Origin: Owenia fusiformis
Lineage: Eukaryota > Annelida > Polychaeta > Sabellida > Oweniidae
Assembly (NCBI GenBank): GCA_903813345.2
Contig: CAIIXF020000001.1
Span: 45,899,885-45,963,884 of the forward strand
Direction of reading: 5' to 3'
DNA: 64,000 nucleotides
The position numbers and the translations under genes were made by a program. Shown here in pieces: positions 47,264 through 59,050 of the stretch. The notes under the pieces were generated by a model. The model was not told where the DNA came from. It worked only from the letters and a program-made list of their open reading frames with translations, and did not search any database. Each line of letters begins with the position of its first letter. Position 1 is the stretch's first letter.

Positions 47264-48184
47264 CTAAAAACATAAGTGCAATGAATCCTGAGAAAGTTCC
47301 CTGAAATGTATTCCGAGCCTCATATTTGGCAGAAGCCGGTTGAGAAGAACATTTTAAAGATGTAAGTAATATCGGATTTATTTGTACTGATGCCCTACTA
47401 AGGTCAAACGTGCATCCAACAATAAAATATTACAATCACGATAAAAATAGTAATAAAGTAGAAGTAATAAAATAAAATAAAACTACATTCGTCACATTAT
47501 GTGTAACGTTACTTTGATATAGGGCCTAAGGATCTTATCTCTACCGATTATTAGATAAAGAATCATGTCTGCCATTTCTTTAAGACCCCCTCCCTCGTCA
47601 ATAGAACAATAACTGTCTTTTGGTGGTAAGTCATGTTTTTTACATCGTTGCCTGGTTTCGATTTTTTAATGTGAGATTGTCTGATAACCTCTTATTGTTT
47701 ACATTTGAATAAAAAAGTGTGTTTCATCTTCTACTACCGGATCCTTGCATGTTTGTAATTTGCATGTGTGAGTAATAATTGTATGTAACTCGAGAACTAT
47801 TATATTCGAAATTCTCGTGGCTAGAAGATGGTTTTCAGATATAACCCCTGGGAATTTGTAGATGACTTATTTAATCGACCCAATATGGTGCAGGCTGAAA
47901 ATTGACTTTTTGTAAATCTTTTAAATTGAAAAAATCTAAATTGTTGAAGAATTTCTGATTAAAACAAATTCTGACAAGACTAGCCAGTTTACAAAGAGGA
48001 GCATATAGTTTACAATTAAAACCTAGCTGAAAGTAGAAGTGCTCAGAAGAATTCATAAATAAATGTCAACGAGAAAAACAGCATCTCCACAGAGTAGCAA
48101 ATCCCAACGAACAAAACATATCTTGAAAATTTTTTCTTGAGCAGACCTCCTTTATCTCTAACTAAGCATCATTTTATTAACCGA

Positions 48185-48540
48185 GTCCATCCACTAGATA
48201 GTATTGGCATTTGAGTTATCAAACATTGCCTTTTTTAACGAAAAATGGCGGCCATTTTTTTAACAGAGCCCCGTTGTCCCAAGGCATCGGCATATAAAAT
48301 TTTAACCAAATCTGGTTGTTTGTATTTGAAATATCAAAGATTACGTTTTTATGAAAAATGGCGGCCATTTTGAAATTCAGCCACCATTTTGTAAATTCTT
48401 TCTTTAACAGCTTATTGTGTCTCTAGGCATCAGCATATGAAATTTGAACCAACTCCGTTCACTGGTATTTGAATTATTAAATATCATGTTTTTTACGAAA
48501 AATGGCGGCCATTTTTGAATTTAGTGTTCACCTTGCAAAT
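48185..48540 (+). repeat. Three-unit tandem repeat with GAAAAATGGCGGCCATTTT
   Basis: Each unit has a TATTTGA-TTATCAAA-type word (48209, 48323, 48466) followed by AAAAATGGCGGCCATTTT and a GGCATC-GCATA word. The third unit carries an extra 29-base stretch (CAGCCACCATTTTGTAAATT). Confidence 0.6.
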
Positions 48541-49474
48541 ATCTTCTTCAGCAAAGTCTTTCTTTCTTGGTCTTTCTCTTTATTATTTTTCTCTTTGGTC
48601 TTCTTTGGAAGACGGAGTAATAAAAAATTGTGCTTTTACTTATGATTATCTGTTATATAAATACTATTTAAGCATAGTTTCTTATGCTACAACTTCTATG
48701 TGATAAACGTACAAATGGGGAACTTACTTTTTTCATCTATTAAGAACAACTTTTTGTTCTTTCGTCTACCTTCAAATGAAAATTCTAAGAATTCCATTAT
48801 TTACTTACCTTATTGAATCTTCACAAGTTCTGGTTACTGAATGAAATTGTTGTAGCCAATGTATCTATTTACAGGAATTACTTGTTAATTATAGTGCATA
48901 ATAAGAGAGATAAGCATAACCATTAAAACTGACATAAATTGTATGCTCGATTCAATCCTGATTAAAGATAAGGTGTTAATACATTATGCTTAAATAACAA
49001 TTTAGGTGCAGTATATACCTTTTATTAATGAACCATTTGCCATATAGATGAATATATAGATGGCAGCATGTGTGCTGGTAGGGCTAGATAATATCTAGTA
49101 TCTAGTAGATATACGATTTACAACATTGGAAAAACTGAATTTTTTAACTTCTTGAATATTTCATGAAAACCCGATTGACTAACAACTTGATGATATCGTA
49201 GATTAGTCTTTCTTCACGACACTGGACCCCCATCCTTATCTACTTTAACATTGTAATGACAGAGCTGATATTAATTATTCATGCTAGATGTCCATCATCT
49301 ATTTACATACAACACATTGCCAAGGTTACTAAGGTTTGCCAAAACTTGTAGACATTTTGATAACCTATGGTTTAAGGTACCGGTGAAGTTATGACCAAAA
49401 ATAGCTGACAACTTGATTTTCCCATGGTAAACATGGCCGCCATTTTGAAACAAGGTGAGCTTTTGAGACGCCAC

Positions 49475-49740
49475 CATGGAACAATTGACGACTTTAAGTA
49501 GACATATTTCAAAGGTGAATACCATGGAGGCTGGAAAATTAGCAACTAAAAGTGACATTCCGCACCAAACTAAGGGGGAGGATCATGTGACTAAGGTAAA
49601 GATGTCAATCAGTTGTATGCTGAGTTTGAAGTGTTCATGCCTGTCTTCATCGTGGAAAGCCACGCCCTCTCCATCTCTATCCTTCTGGATGCAACAGAGA
49701 GAGATGCTATGAGTATCAGAAAAGCCTGTCTCTACAAGTA
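49475..49740 (+). pseudogene. Coding-like fragment with a broken frame, family unknown
   Basis: One frame reads MEAGKLATKSDIPHQTKGED then HVTK. Shortly after, a second frame reads LYAEFEVFMPVFIVESHALS then ISILLDATERDAMSIRKACLYK. The composition looks protein-like and unlike the surrounding AT-rich DNA, but I recognise no family and no splice site explains the frame change. It may be a gene relic or a repeat fragment. Confidence 0.25.
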
Positions 49741-50781
49741 TACATTTTTACTTAGTTCTTTGTACAATATGTATCAGGCCCATAGCAACGGGGGCTCGGG
49801 ACCAAGTTCTTTTCAAAATCACATAGTTTTTCACCATTCCGAGTACTTTTCAAATGACTTTGGCCATTTTGGGCCAAAGTTATCAAAAGTGAACCCCCTG
49901 ACCTCCCCCTTTAGCAAACCCTGGCTACGGGCTTGTGTAAATACACCTGTTTTGCATACGATGAAAAGATATTAACTTACAATGAGTGTTTGTTGGTGAT
50001 TAACAGATGCGTTGGACCACAGGTGTATGCGGACAATATTCATGCTTGATAAATTAGTGTGATATTAGAAATTATGAAATAAATTAGTATGTATGAGAAT
50101 AACAACACAATTTGTGTTATCTATTGTAAATATTTATGCCTGTCTAAAAGGTTTTGCCAAGATAATATTTAAATTTAATGCTAAAACCACTGGGGGGGGG
50201 GGTATCGTGATGCAAAAGCACGGTGTTTTTGAATCAAGATGGATTGCCTTCCCGTGATAGATTTTCGAAAAATATTTTGTTTTCCCAATTAATTTAAACC
50301 CATTTCTTGGAAGAGTTTCTCAATAATCGTACACGTGCAGTTAGGGCACGATCTATAATTTTAAAAAATGGTCCTATTAATATCCATCTACATGGAACAT
50401 CATCAAGAACCGATAAATTCAAGGAGTTAGTTCCTCACTTTTGATGCAAAAACACCACTCTGTTTATTATCAATGATGCAAAAACACCAACGTTCTGATG
50501 CAAAAACGCCAATATAATGTGTTATTGAATTACATTAGAAACATTCATGTTTACACGTGTAAGTGCAACATGAATGAAATGCGCGAGTTAGTGACATATT
50601 AATGTTGTATGATTATTGCCCTTAGCATTCGTTCGACTACACTTCTTAGAAGAGAGCTTCGTCTTAGTCAATAACTAGACTCTGCGTCCAGGGTGAATCA
50701 TTATAGCCTAGTCAGATAATCACTGTTCCACAGCTGGATGACTCTAACTGCAGTTAGCGTCATTCAAGATGGTTGCCGAAA

Positions 50782-51160
50782 TTCTTTCATTTTCGACAAA
50801 CCTCCGATTTCAGCTGAATAAAGTTAAATCTTGATTCCAAAAGTTTCGCCATGCAAACGTACGAAGCTACGATTGTAAACAACCACAGATAAATGCTCTA
50901 ACAACCGCGATATGGGTGGATTTTAGAGAAAACAGCGTCACTTAGAATGACTCTAACTGAAGCTGTCAGTGTCATCATCAACTTCAGTAAGAGTCATTCT
51001 AATTGAAGCCGTTTTATTTCAATTCTCTAACATTGAGGCTGTCTGGGCATTTAATTGGTTTTTTTACAATCATAGTTTTTTTAGTTTGCATGGCGAAACT
51101 TTTGGAGTCAAGATTCAGCTTAGTTTAGCTGATATCGGAGGTTTGTCGAAAACGAAAGAA
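50782..51160. repeat. Inverted-repeat element with 77-bp arms
   Basis: TTCTTTCATTTTCGACAAAC at 50782 is mirrored by GTTTGTCGAAAACGAAAGAA ending at 51160. CCAAAAGTTTCGCCATGCAA is mirrored by TTGCATGGCGAAACTTTTGG. The loop of about 225 bases holds a smaller mirror (AGAATGACTCTAACTGAAG against CTTCAGTAAGAGTCATTCT). Confidence 0.7.
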
Positions 51161-51962
51161 TGGTGTATGTTGGGCTTAATTGGGGAGCTCTTATAGCCGA
51201 ATTGAAATCATGCTTATTATTGTTGATCCAGTTTCCCCTTAATTTGAAGGGTCAATCAGCCACGAACATTTATATATAAAACTCCCCGTCTTTTCATCTA
51301 GTATCCATTTCTGATTGCTCGGGTTCTCTGAGCCATGATTGCCCAAAAGTTGTTGAATGATATTTATTGACTCAGATGACCAAGTGTACATTAATAGCAT
51401 TTAAAAATCTGTTCCTTCGGAGATTAACGGTCTTCTGAAAGTATACGATTAATTAATCAATAGTCTATGAACGCCAAGATGCAAAATGTGGTGACTTAAC
51501 TCTTTAAAAGTTGAGGAAATGAGGGACTTGTTCTCTCCAGGCTACAATATATTATTTGTATCATCAGGGAAAATTGCAGGTGCATGTTTCACATCTACAC
51601 TACAAACAAAAGTTTGATTTCACAGATGTTTCAGCAACACATTTGTTAACATTCAAATGAGCTTCCATATTGAAGATAGAGAATACAGATAAAAAGTATT
51701 GTTAATACATCCGTGGAAGCAGTTTATATTTGTCTTCAATCACGCCAGTAAAACGGTAGATTAGATTGTACTTATTACATCATGTTATTAATAAATAATG
51801 TCCATTATAAGTCGGGCCAGAATACAAATCTGGGGTATGGGTTGTGTTCCTTCCTTAATCCCAGACTTACTGCATACAGATTCATGAATACAGCTGACAT
51901 GCTGCATTACTTTTCACATAAATTATCATTGATTAAGAAATGATTCAAAAATAATCTGAGTA

Positions 51963-54900
51963 TTATTTACTCTTTTTCTTTGAGGTTTTAGTCTTTTTGG
52001 GGGGTTGTGCGTATTTGGCTTCTAACTGTGAGAAAAAGTCATCCATGCCTTGTTGTCTTGAATTTTGTTTACTTTGTATTAGGGCCTGAAGTGAGTCCAT
52101 TCCATTGACCCCAAGTTCAGCAGCTGCTGCTTCAGCTTCTTTGGCCTCTTTAGTAGCCTGAAAAATAAAATACATGGAAATATAAAGTGATGTTGCACTT
52201 ATATACAATTATCATATCAAGTAGTAATATAGTGCAGGAAACATTTTTGTCAAATGTAACAAATGCCGGAACCGAAAATACAAAATTCTGGGATTCAAAC
52301 GGTTGAAAACATGACTGGCACAATTCACTTCATACATGTAATCATTCAGTCCACTTAATTATGAACCCTGTTTAAGCCTCATCAAAGTTGTCAATAATAA
52401 CTACCCAATAAAATAAAATAAATCAAAAGTTTAACAGAGAATCTAATTATTGTAGCCTCATCACCTTCTTTTTCCTCTGAGTCTGTGCAGTTTTCTTTTC
52501 CTTAGTAAATGCTTTATAAGCTGGAATCTCCTTAGCTTGAATTAAATCTTTCAATATTTTCCTAAAGCGAGTTTCATCATCTACTGTGGCACACATCACA
52601 CTGTCTAATATCATGTCCATATCTCCTTCATAGTCACAATAAGCAGCTTTCAGATCATCTTTTTCTTCATCAGATCCTATAATGAAAACAATTCAGTATT
52701 TAAGAGAGCATGTCTTTTGACATCAGAATATTAAGTCCAATTTGTTGAGCTAGTAGTTCAGCTAATCTGACACTGATTTGTTCAAACCTGGGATTTCTGC
52801 ATTGTTTGTCCATTTGTGCACTTTTTGTTTAGTGAACACTTCAGCAGTCATTCTGATTTCAAAATACACTACCTTTATATTTTTCTTCAAATTCTTCTAT
52901 GTCTTTGACAGAGACCTTAGAAAACATTAGTCTCCAGTAATCGTACCAGTCTCTGTCTTGGGGGACATCATTTTCGTCATCAATTTCACCTGGAAACCAT
53001 TCACAAATTATAGTGGTTGAAAATTTGAATATACAAGGGAAGGAAAGAATGGATATAAAGGTACCTTTATTACTAGTATTGCACTTAAAGTCTCTGTCTT
53101 GGTGTTTTGGGGATGTCATTCTCATTATCAATTTCCAATGGAAACACAAGCAACTGGATGTTTATTGCTATACATGCTGCAAGAACCATTATTTTTAATT
53201 TGAATTTCCAGATGTTTGAAAATCAAGAATTGTTGAGCTCATGCTGTACCATTTTCCCATATTGTTTTGTCTTTCACTTTTTCATATTGTTTTGATACTG
53301 TTTTAACGAGGTCATACTGACCTGTATATATTCCAGTGATGTTTATCAATAAACAGTTCAAATGGAAACAAGTGAAATTTTTAATCTTTATATTTCAAGT
53401 CAAGTTCTGTGATAAAACTACATCTAAAATAGTAACAAGCACATCTGACCAACAATCAAGAAAATAAGTTCCAGAATATTTGATTGACAGCTCTATTTTT
53501 GCACCTTCCATATTTGGAAGTGAAATTGATGGCCTGTGTTATAATACCAAGGTCAACTGGTCACTCTATAAGACAATTAAAAAATGCAGCAAAACTCCTC
53601 GAGTCGAGGTCTCCAAGTCAAAAAAATGCCCGACCCTCTTATCTGTTGATTATCCTGTTTATAACTGATTCAAGAGCGTTGCACTGAACGAACCTATATG
53701 CCAATTTGTTATTTGTTTAGTTGTTGGTTGGGTAACATGTTTATGACGTCACAAATGATGCGAAGAATCTTTAAACCAATCAGTGAAGTCTATGTTAATT
53801 GTTTGTTTAGTTGTTGATGCGGCAATACGTGTCTGACGTCACAGGTGATTGCATCATATTCCAGTCACGCCATTTTACGACATTGCATAATTTTAGCTGA
53901 TTTTGGCTTCATTTCACTTTATTTGAAAGACTTTTAAAAATATAATAATGAGTCAGTATTTTTTCTAATAAATATTAATATTTGAATTTGAGGTCAAAGT
54001 TCGCAAATTTGATCAACTGATTGAAATCACATTTTAAAGAGGTGAAGAAGTGAATAATTACAGGAGCAAACGTGATCAATGGTTCGAGGTCTCCCGCAAA
54101 GTAGTCGCTACGCTCCTACTTCGCGCTGCCTTCGGCAGAGGAGACCTCGAAAAAACAGAATTTTTACTAAAATTGATTGATTGTATGTTCATATTTCTCA
54201 GGTAAAACATATCTATAGAGAAATTGACCTTTCAAATCATTTTAAGCTATCTAATATCAATTTACTTGAGAGGATTTTTCATAATCATTTTTAAGTGAAA
54301 GGGTGTTTTAGCAGTATTTTACAGGCCTGTTTTGTTAAAGAATTTTGAATAACAAATTCACAATCTTCACAAGTTCAGGGTTTCATTCTAATTTTAGTTT
54401 CACAAAAAGGAGTCTAATGGATCAAGTAGATTTGTAGAGGAGGTGGCATAATTTGGAAGATGGAATATGAGGAGGAAATAGAGTTCAAGGATAGAATGTT
54501 AAATATTGAAAAGTGTAAAAAGATAAATATTGAGGATTGGATCCAATCTGAGGGATGCCGATGTGATGTCGATAGAGAATAAGATGGTGGGAATGATGGT
54601 TGGGGGGGGGGGGGGGGCGAGAACTACATATAGGTAGGGATAAAAGGAAGACTAAGTACATGACATCAAGGGATCCTATAATTTTTGTAAGAAAATAAAA
54701 TTATAATGAAAAATCTCATAGTATGGTAAACCAAGTATGCCAGGCCTTGTATGAATCTTTTTTATTTCTCTGCTCAAACTTACATAAAGTAAAGATTTAA
54801 TACTAGACATGGCAATAAATATTATTCAGATATCTTTGCAACATTAACATCCTGGTATCTGTTTGTTATGAATTGAATCTAAATAAATCAATAAAAAAGT

Positions 54901-55532
54901 CACAATGATGATGAAATATGGGTATACAGATTATGGTTCTAGTGAGATGTGAAAAGAATAATGAATGAAATATTGAAAATTGAAGAGTTTTATCTAAGTA
55001 ATAGAAAATGAACAAATATTCTACAATTGCAATAGCAAAAAGGTAAAGAAAATATGCATCATTTTTGATATACATCAAGAAAGATTAAAACATTAAGGCC
55101 TACTCATTTATTAATTTTCATGGCATATGGTTCATATATACACTTTTGTAAACTGAATATAGTTTTTTGGCCTACCCTGTATGTTTATTATATAATGAGG
55201 TCTGATTTACTCAACTTCTCCATGCAGCTCCATTTCAAACAGCTGCCGTAATTTCATTGTCAAATATTTCAAATTGTGAAGGATATACATTACTAGTAAG
55301 TACTAAAATTGGGCATTTACATCCTTTGACTATTCATTGTAAATTTGGTGCTCCGTATTCGCAGTGGCAATTTTCATACCTGATTCATCATAGAGGGCTC
55401 TCTTGTCTTTATCAGACAGTATAGAGTAAATTTTGCCAAGTGTTTGGAATTTTTTGGTTGCCTCTTCTTTCTCATCTTCTGGGACTCTATCTGGATGCAC
55501 ACTGAGTGATAGTCTGTGGTAGCCCCTCTTCA
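51963..55532 (-). CDS. DNAJC9: DnaJ homolog subfamily C member 9 (histone chaperone), first exon not found
   Basis: Four exons on the minus strand: 55380-55532, 52873-52989, 52465-52676 and 51963-52157 (stop TAA at 51965-51963). Phases agree at every junction. The first visible exon holds most of the J domain ([20 protein letters not shown] with the HPD tripeptide, then [20 protein letters not shown]). The second continues [20 protein letters not shown], a family hallmark. The third is the acidic/helical middle ([14 protein letters not shown]). The fourth is the C-terminal helix and lysine tail ([18 protein letters not shown] to KKKSK). The protein binds H3-H4 through its C-terminal region and recruits HSP70 through the J domain, mostly in the nucleus. 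The first exon, which should encode about 30 residues before VKRGYH, was searched for up to 58 kb without success and may be beyond a large intron. Confidence 0.9.
53088..53146 (-). pseudogene. Fossil duplicate of part of DNAJC9 exon 52873-52989
   Basis: The plus-strand sequence AGTCTCTGTCTTGGTGTTTT then GGGGATGTCATTCTCATTAT and CAATTTCC parallels the real exon and its acceptor (GTCTCTGTCTTGGGGGACAT, CATTTTCGTCATCAATTTC). The copy carries an inserted stretch that breaks the frame and lies about 110 bases upstream of the true exon, in the intron. Confidence 0.6.
53606..54149. repeat. Segment bounded by TCGAGGTCTCC / GGAGACCTCGA with duplicated CRE words
   Basis: TCGAGGTCTCC at 53606 is mirrored by GGAGACCTCGA at 54149, and a second TCGAGGTCTCC lies at 54084. 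Near the right end is a GC-rich hairpin (CTGCCTTCGGCAG). Within it, GTTTAGTTGTTG...TGACGTCACA occurs twice (about 53710-53755 and 53808-53845), each with a perfect TGACGTCA CRE site. Confidence 0.5.
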
Positions 55533-55705
55533 CTGGAATACACACAATGGAATAATGTTGTCATAAAATATATATATGTAGGTACATGTATGTAAATTGG
55601 CAAAACTGTGATAGTCTTGGGTTTAAGAATATAAAGACTCACTTGACTGCTTTGAGTTTTCAACAGATACATGTAGCCTTATGATAGGGCTAGAGGAAAC
55701 ATACA

Positions 55706-55825
55706 AACAAGGCATTTAAATGCAAAATGTCACCACCTGCCATTTGTTGATGCAAAACACAGACCGCTAAATGCCGATTATGAAACATCATCTCTAAGAG
55801 ACTATAACAATATGGCACCACCAAA
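55706..55825 (-). repeat. TGTCACCACC-family MITE, reverse copy
   Basis: ACAAGGCATTTAAATGCAAA then ATGTCACCACCTGCC opens it. CTATAACAATATGGCACCAC closes it. This is the reverse of the layout at 24.19 kb. Confidence 0.7.
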
Positions 55826-56539
55826 AAACTAGCAATATGTGAAAAAGGCTGACCATTTGTGTAACCAGTTACCTTAAATTATCTATATAATTTGAAGTTG
55901 AATACATGTCAATCATATTCAATGTATTTTTCAACACCAATTTTGTTCCACTTTAATAGACTAGATGACTTGACTTGATTTACGTCATTAAATATTCAAA
56001 ATTTAATGTCATATTTGAAATCTGCATGTAAAAGTACATGTAGAAGTATGGTTTCGAAAATTGTCTATCAACTTTGAAAATTTAATTTTCTTTGAAAATG
56101 TGACTTCTCGTTCGGGTTGATTCCCCATAGACCCCATGTTACAAAATCACAAAAAGTGAATTATCTTTTCTTGTATTGGACAGATAACATTTTCTTTTAC
56201 TAAACATATTTTAATTTGGATAACTATTAGATACATAAGGGTTATATGAAAATTGAACCACGCAAATAGATGTAATTTAAGTTAAAGGGCCGGGAACTTT
56301 CTACTTTACCCGCCATGCTATCTGACCCGAACGAGCCACCTGGTGGTGAATCTGGAAACTACCTACCTGTACTCGACTCGCATCTGCGTTATTACCTTAA
56401 AATGGTCTGAATGAAAAACGAACAAACAAATTGGGCAGAAATGATTTCCAGACTCAATACTGTCCTTAACCTGTAAACCTTAATTTAATTAGCAAATCAT
56501 GATTGTTTTCAAGTCTAAACTTGACTGGGGGTGGGGGGG

Positions 56540-56835
56540 GTGGGAGGTGTTAATTTTTTCGAAACAAATGCGTGATATATGCACATACTTTGTACAAAAT
56601 GTGTGACATAAACGGCAATCGCGTGCAAAGACGGAACGGAATGCGTTCGCTTTTTCTCGCCGTTCGGTATATTACCGCCCATTACCGTATTGGCATTTCA
56701 CAAAAAACGATCTTGAAAAATATCAACAAAATGCGTGATATTTGATCATACACGCTAAATTGATGCGTGATTTCTATTTTTCCTGCAAATGCGTGACAAT
56801 CACGCCTAATGCGTGAGGGTTGACAGGGCAGGGTT
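56540..56835 (-). repeat. AATGCGTGA-word repeat
   Basis: The word ATGCGTGA occurs six or more times (AAATGCGTGATAT, AAAATGCGTGATATTTG, TTGATGCGTGATTTC, AAATGCGTGACAAT, CTAATGCGTGAGGG). In reverse it resembles the TCACGCAAAT words at 21.3 kb, including the CTGTCAAC-type end. Confidence 0.45.
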
Positions 56836-57830
56836 AGGCTATAGAGAATTACAAACAGGGGGGTATCTGTTCCCCATGATCTCAGAAACAACAAACCATA
56901 CTATCACAGATAGTGGGAAGTCCTCCATATATTACTTATCCGTGCATACTGTATATGAGGGTGTATCAAGCATCATTTGAAAAGTAATTCAATTTCCACT
57001 TCCCAGTATTTTGAGCTTACTTATAAATACTATAATATATTGAGCCATTATTAATGATGAAATTCACATTCTAAGAACCTCCACATCTATCTAAATCCTT
57101 AGTACGGTCCTTAATTTTTAGACACCACACATTTTGGAGGTTAGGCGTCTTGTCCAAGCGCATTTTAAAAAGTGTTTAAATCAGGTGACGTATTTGTACA
57201 GTTAAAAATGGGTTAAAACAAAACAGAAACTTCGTCTGTATGTCTCTGTGATGGGATTCATCTCCATGAAGTGTCTTTTTCTTCTGATGCTTCTGGTGCT
57301 TCTGGTGGCTGTCTCTATGTAGTGGTAAAAAACTAAATAACTGAGTCTAAGAATTTTTTTTATGCAGTTGATTCTCCAATCATATACTGTAGGTTAATCG
57401 GCAGAAAAAGGAAATTTTCATTTTTAATTGCAAAATTCCTCCATTGAGAGACTATTGGTATATAAAGGGGGTTCCTCTTCCCCTTTTGGGCCATCCCAAC
57501 CAAGGAGTTTCCTTTCAATTTTAAAATAAGTTGTAAACCATAGATCTATTCTTTAGATGTTAAGGTTTATATTATATTCTATTCAAATTCTATCACTTTT
57601 AAACTACATGTATACATCTGCTTAAATGGGCTTATTAGCCATTTACAGATTATTGATGTAGATCTTGAAAAGTGCGGGGATATTTCCGATGTCAAACGAA
57701 AATCTCTTCTTTCTGCCGATAAACCCATATAATTGGTGATTTATTTAACTGCATAAATAGAATCCTAAAATACTCAGGAATGTATCGAGGTAGGTATTTT
57801 TAAGTGTGCAATGCGTAGTACTTTCTCTTA

Positions 57831-58424
57831 CTTCCTGCGAAAGCTATTTGGATTTTGATATAATAGCTTTCCCACGGAGCATTTGGACAGCTCAATGATC
57901 GTGACCTTTGAAATCGAATTAAGTCGATCCGCGGCTTACTTTTGGTCTCTAACTGTGTCTTACATCAGTATCATCAATCCGTGTAAGTATTGGAGCGCTA
58001 GAGTACTTCTTTTTCGATCAAGACTTGTAATTGTTAGTCGAGTGAATCGTTTTACTGCCAAATTTCAATATGGCGGTTTCTGCTCGGACATTTTCGTAAA
58101 TCTCCCGAGGTTGTCCGAACCTAACTTATTCTCAAAATTCATTTCGTTCGTTGCGTATCTCGCACCTAGCAAACCGCCATATTGGAAATAGGTCTGTAAA
58201 ACTTTAACTCGATGAACAATTTACAAGTCTTGATCGAAAAAGAAGTACTCCAGCGCTCCAATACTTACACGGATTGATGATACTGATGTAAGACACAGTT
58301 AGAGACCAAAAGTAAGCCGCGGATCGACTTAATTCAATTTCAAAGGTCACTATTGATCAGCTGTTCACTTCTCCGTTAGAGAGCCATAAGTTTCAAAATC
58401 TAACATGGCTCTCGAAGTGAGTAA
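57831..58424. repeat. Long inverted-repeat element, copy 2 (both arms intact)
   Basis: The left arm (about 57899-58030: GTGACCTTTGAAATCGAATT, TGTCTTACATCAGTATCATC, TTTTTCGATCAAGACTTGTA) is mirrored by the right arm (about 58220-58354). The centre 58065-58188 begins CAATATGGCGGTTTCTGCTC and ends GCAAACCGCCATATTGGAA. The 102-codon frame through it is incidental. Confidence 0.8.
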
Positions 58425-58844
58425 ACTTTCTCCAATGTTGTAGAAACACTGCCTGAACAATTGTTGGGTCATACGACCACATCCTCCGATCACAGAGCTT
58501 CAAAATCCATAATATCTTCTTTCTTTTTACACCCTGCTATAAGCAGTTAGCATTTCCCCGATAAAGAACTCGCAATCTGATTGGCTGTCGCAACACTGCG
58601 ACACAAATCATATATAAGTCATTGCGCATAACTAGATCATGTGATTCAGTTTAATTGGGCGCTTCGATTCTGGATACCTGCTTAGGAGGATGTACGACCA
58701 CAACGTAAGTGGGTCCATTCCTTTATGTAACCTAAGTGTTGTAACCCGATGGAAAAATGTCAATAGATATGTTCATACATACATACAAACATACTTCTTA
58801 TCAACTAATTCAAGCACTGCGTGAAATATGGGATTCCAACTCTT

Positions 58845-59050
58845 GACACGTCTAGAAACTGGTCTTTACACGCCGGGTTTCTAGACGTGCCAATTATTTA
58901 CACCTCTTGACACGCGATGAATTCAACTCTTTACACCTCTTTGCACTTCTTGGCACATGCAGTGCAAAGACGTGTAAAGACCATGTCAAAAAGTCTTTAC
59001 ACGCCCTGTGACAATTAATGGAATCTCTTGACACGCTCTTGGCACACTGA
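58845..59050. repeat. Cluster of TTGACACG / TTTACACG words
   Basis: About a dozen occurrences of CTTGACACG, CTTTACACG, CTTTACACC and CTTGGCACA fill 200 bases in both orientations, with a mirror GTCTAGAAAC...GTTTCTAGAC at the start. It has no open frame or promoter layout that I recognise. Confidence 0.5.

Noticed and set aside
57883-58191. 102-codon open frame
   Set aside because: It runs through the left arm and centre of the long inverted-repeat element, is not conserved as a frame in the copy at 9.1 kb and has no domain.
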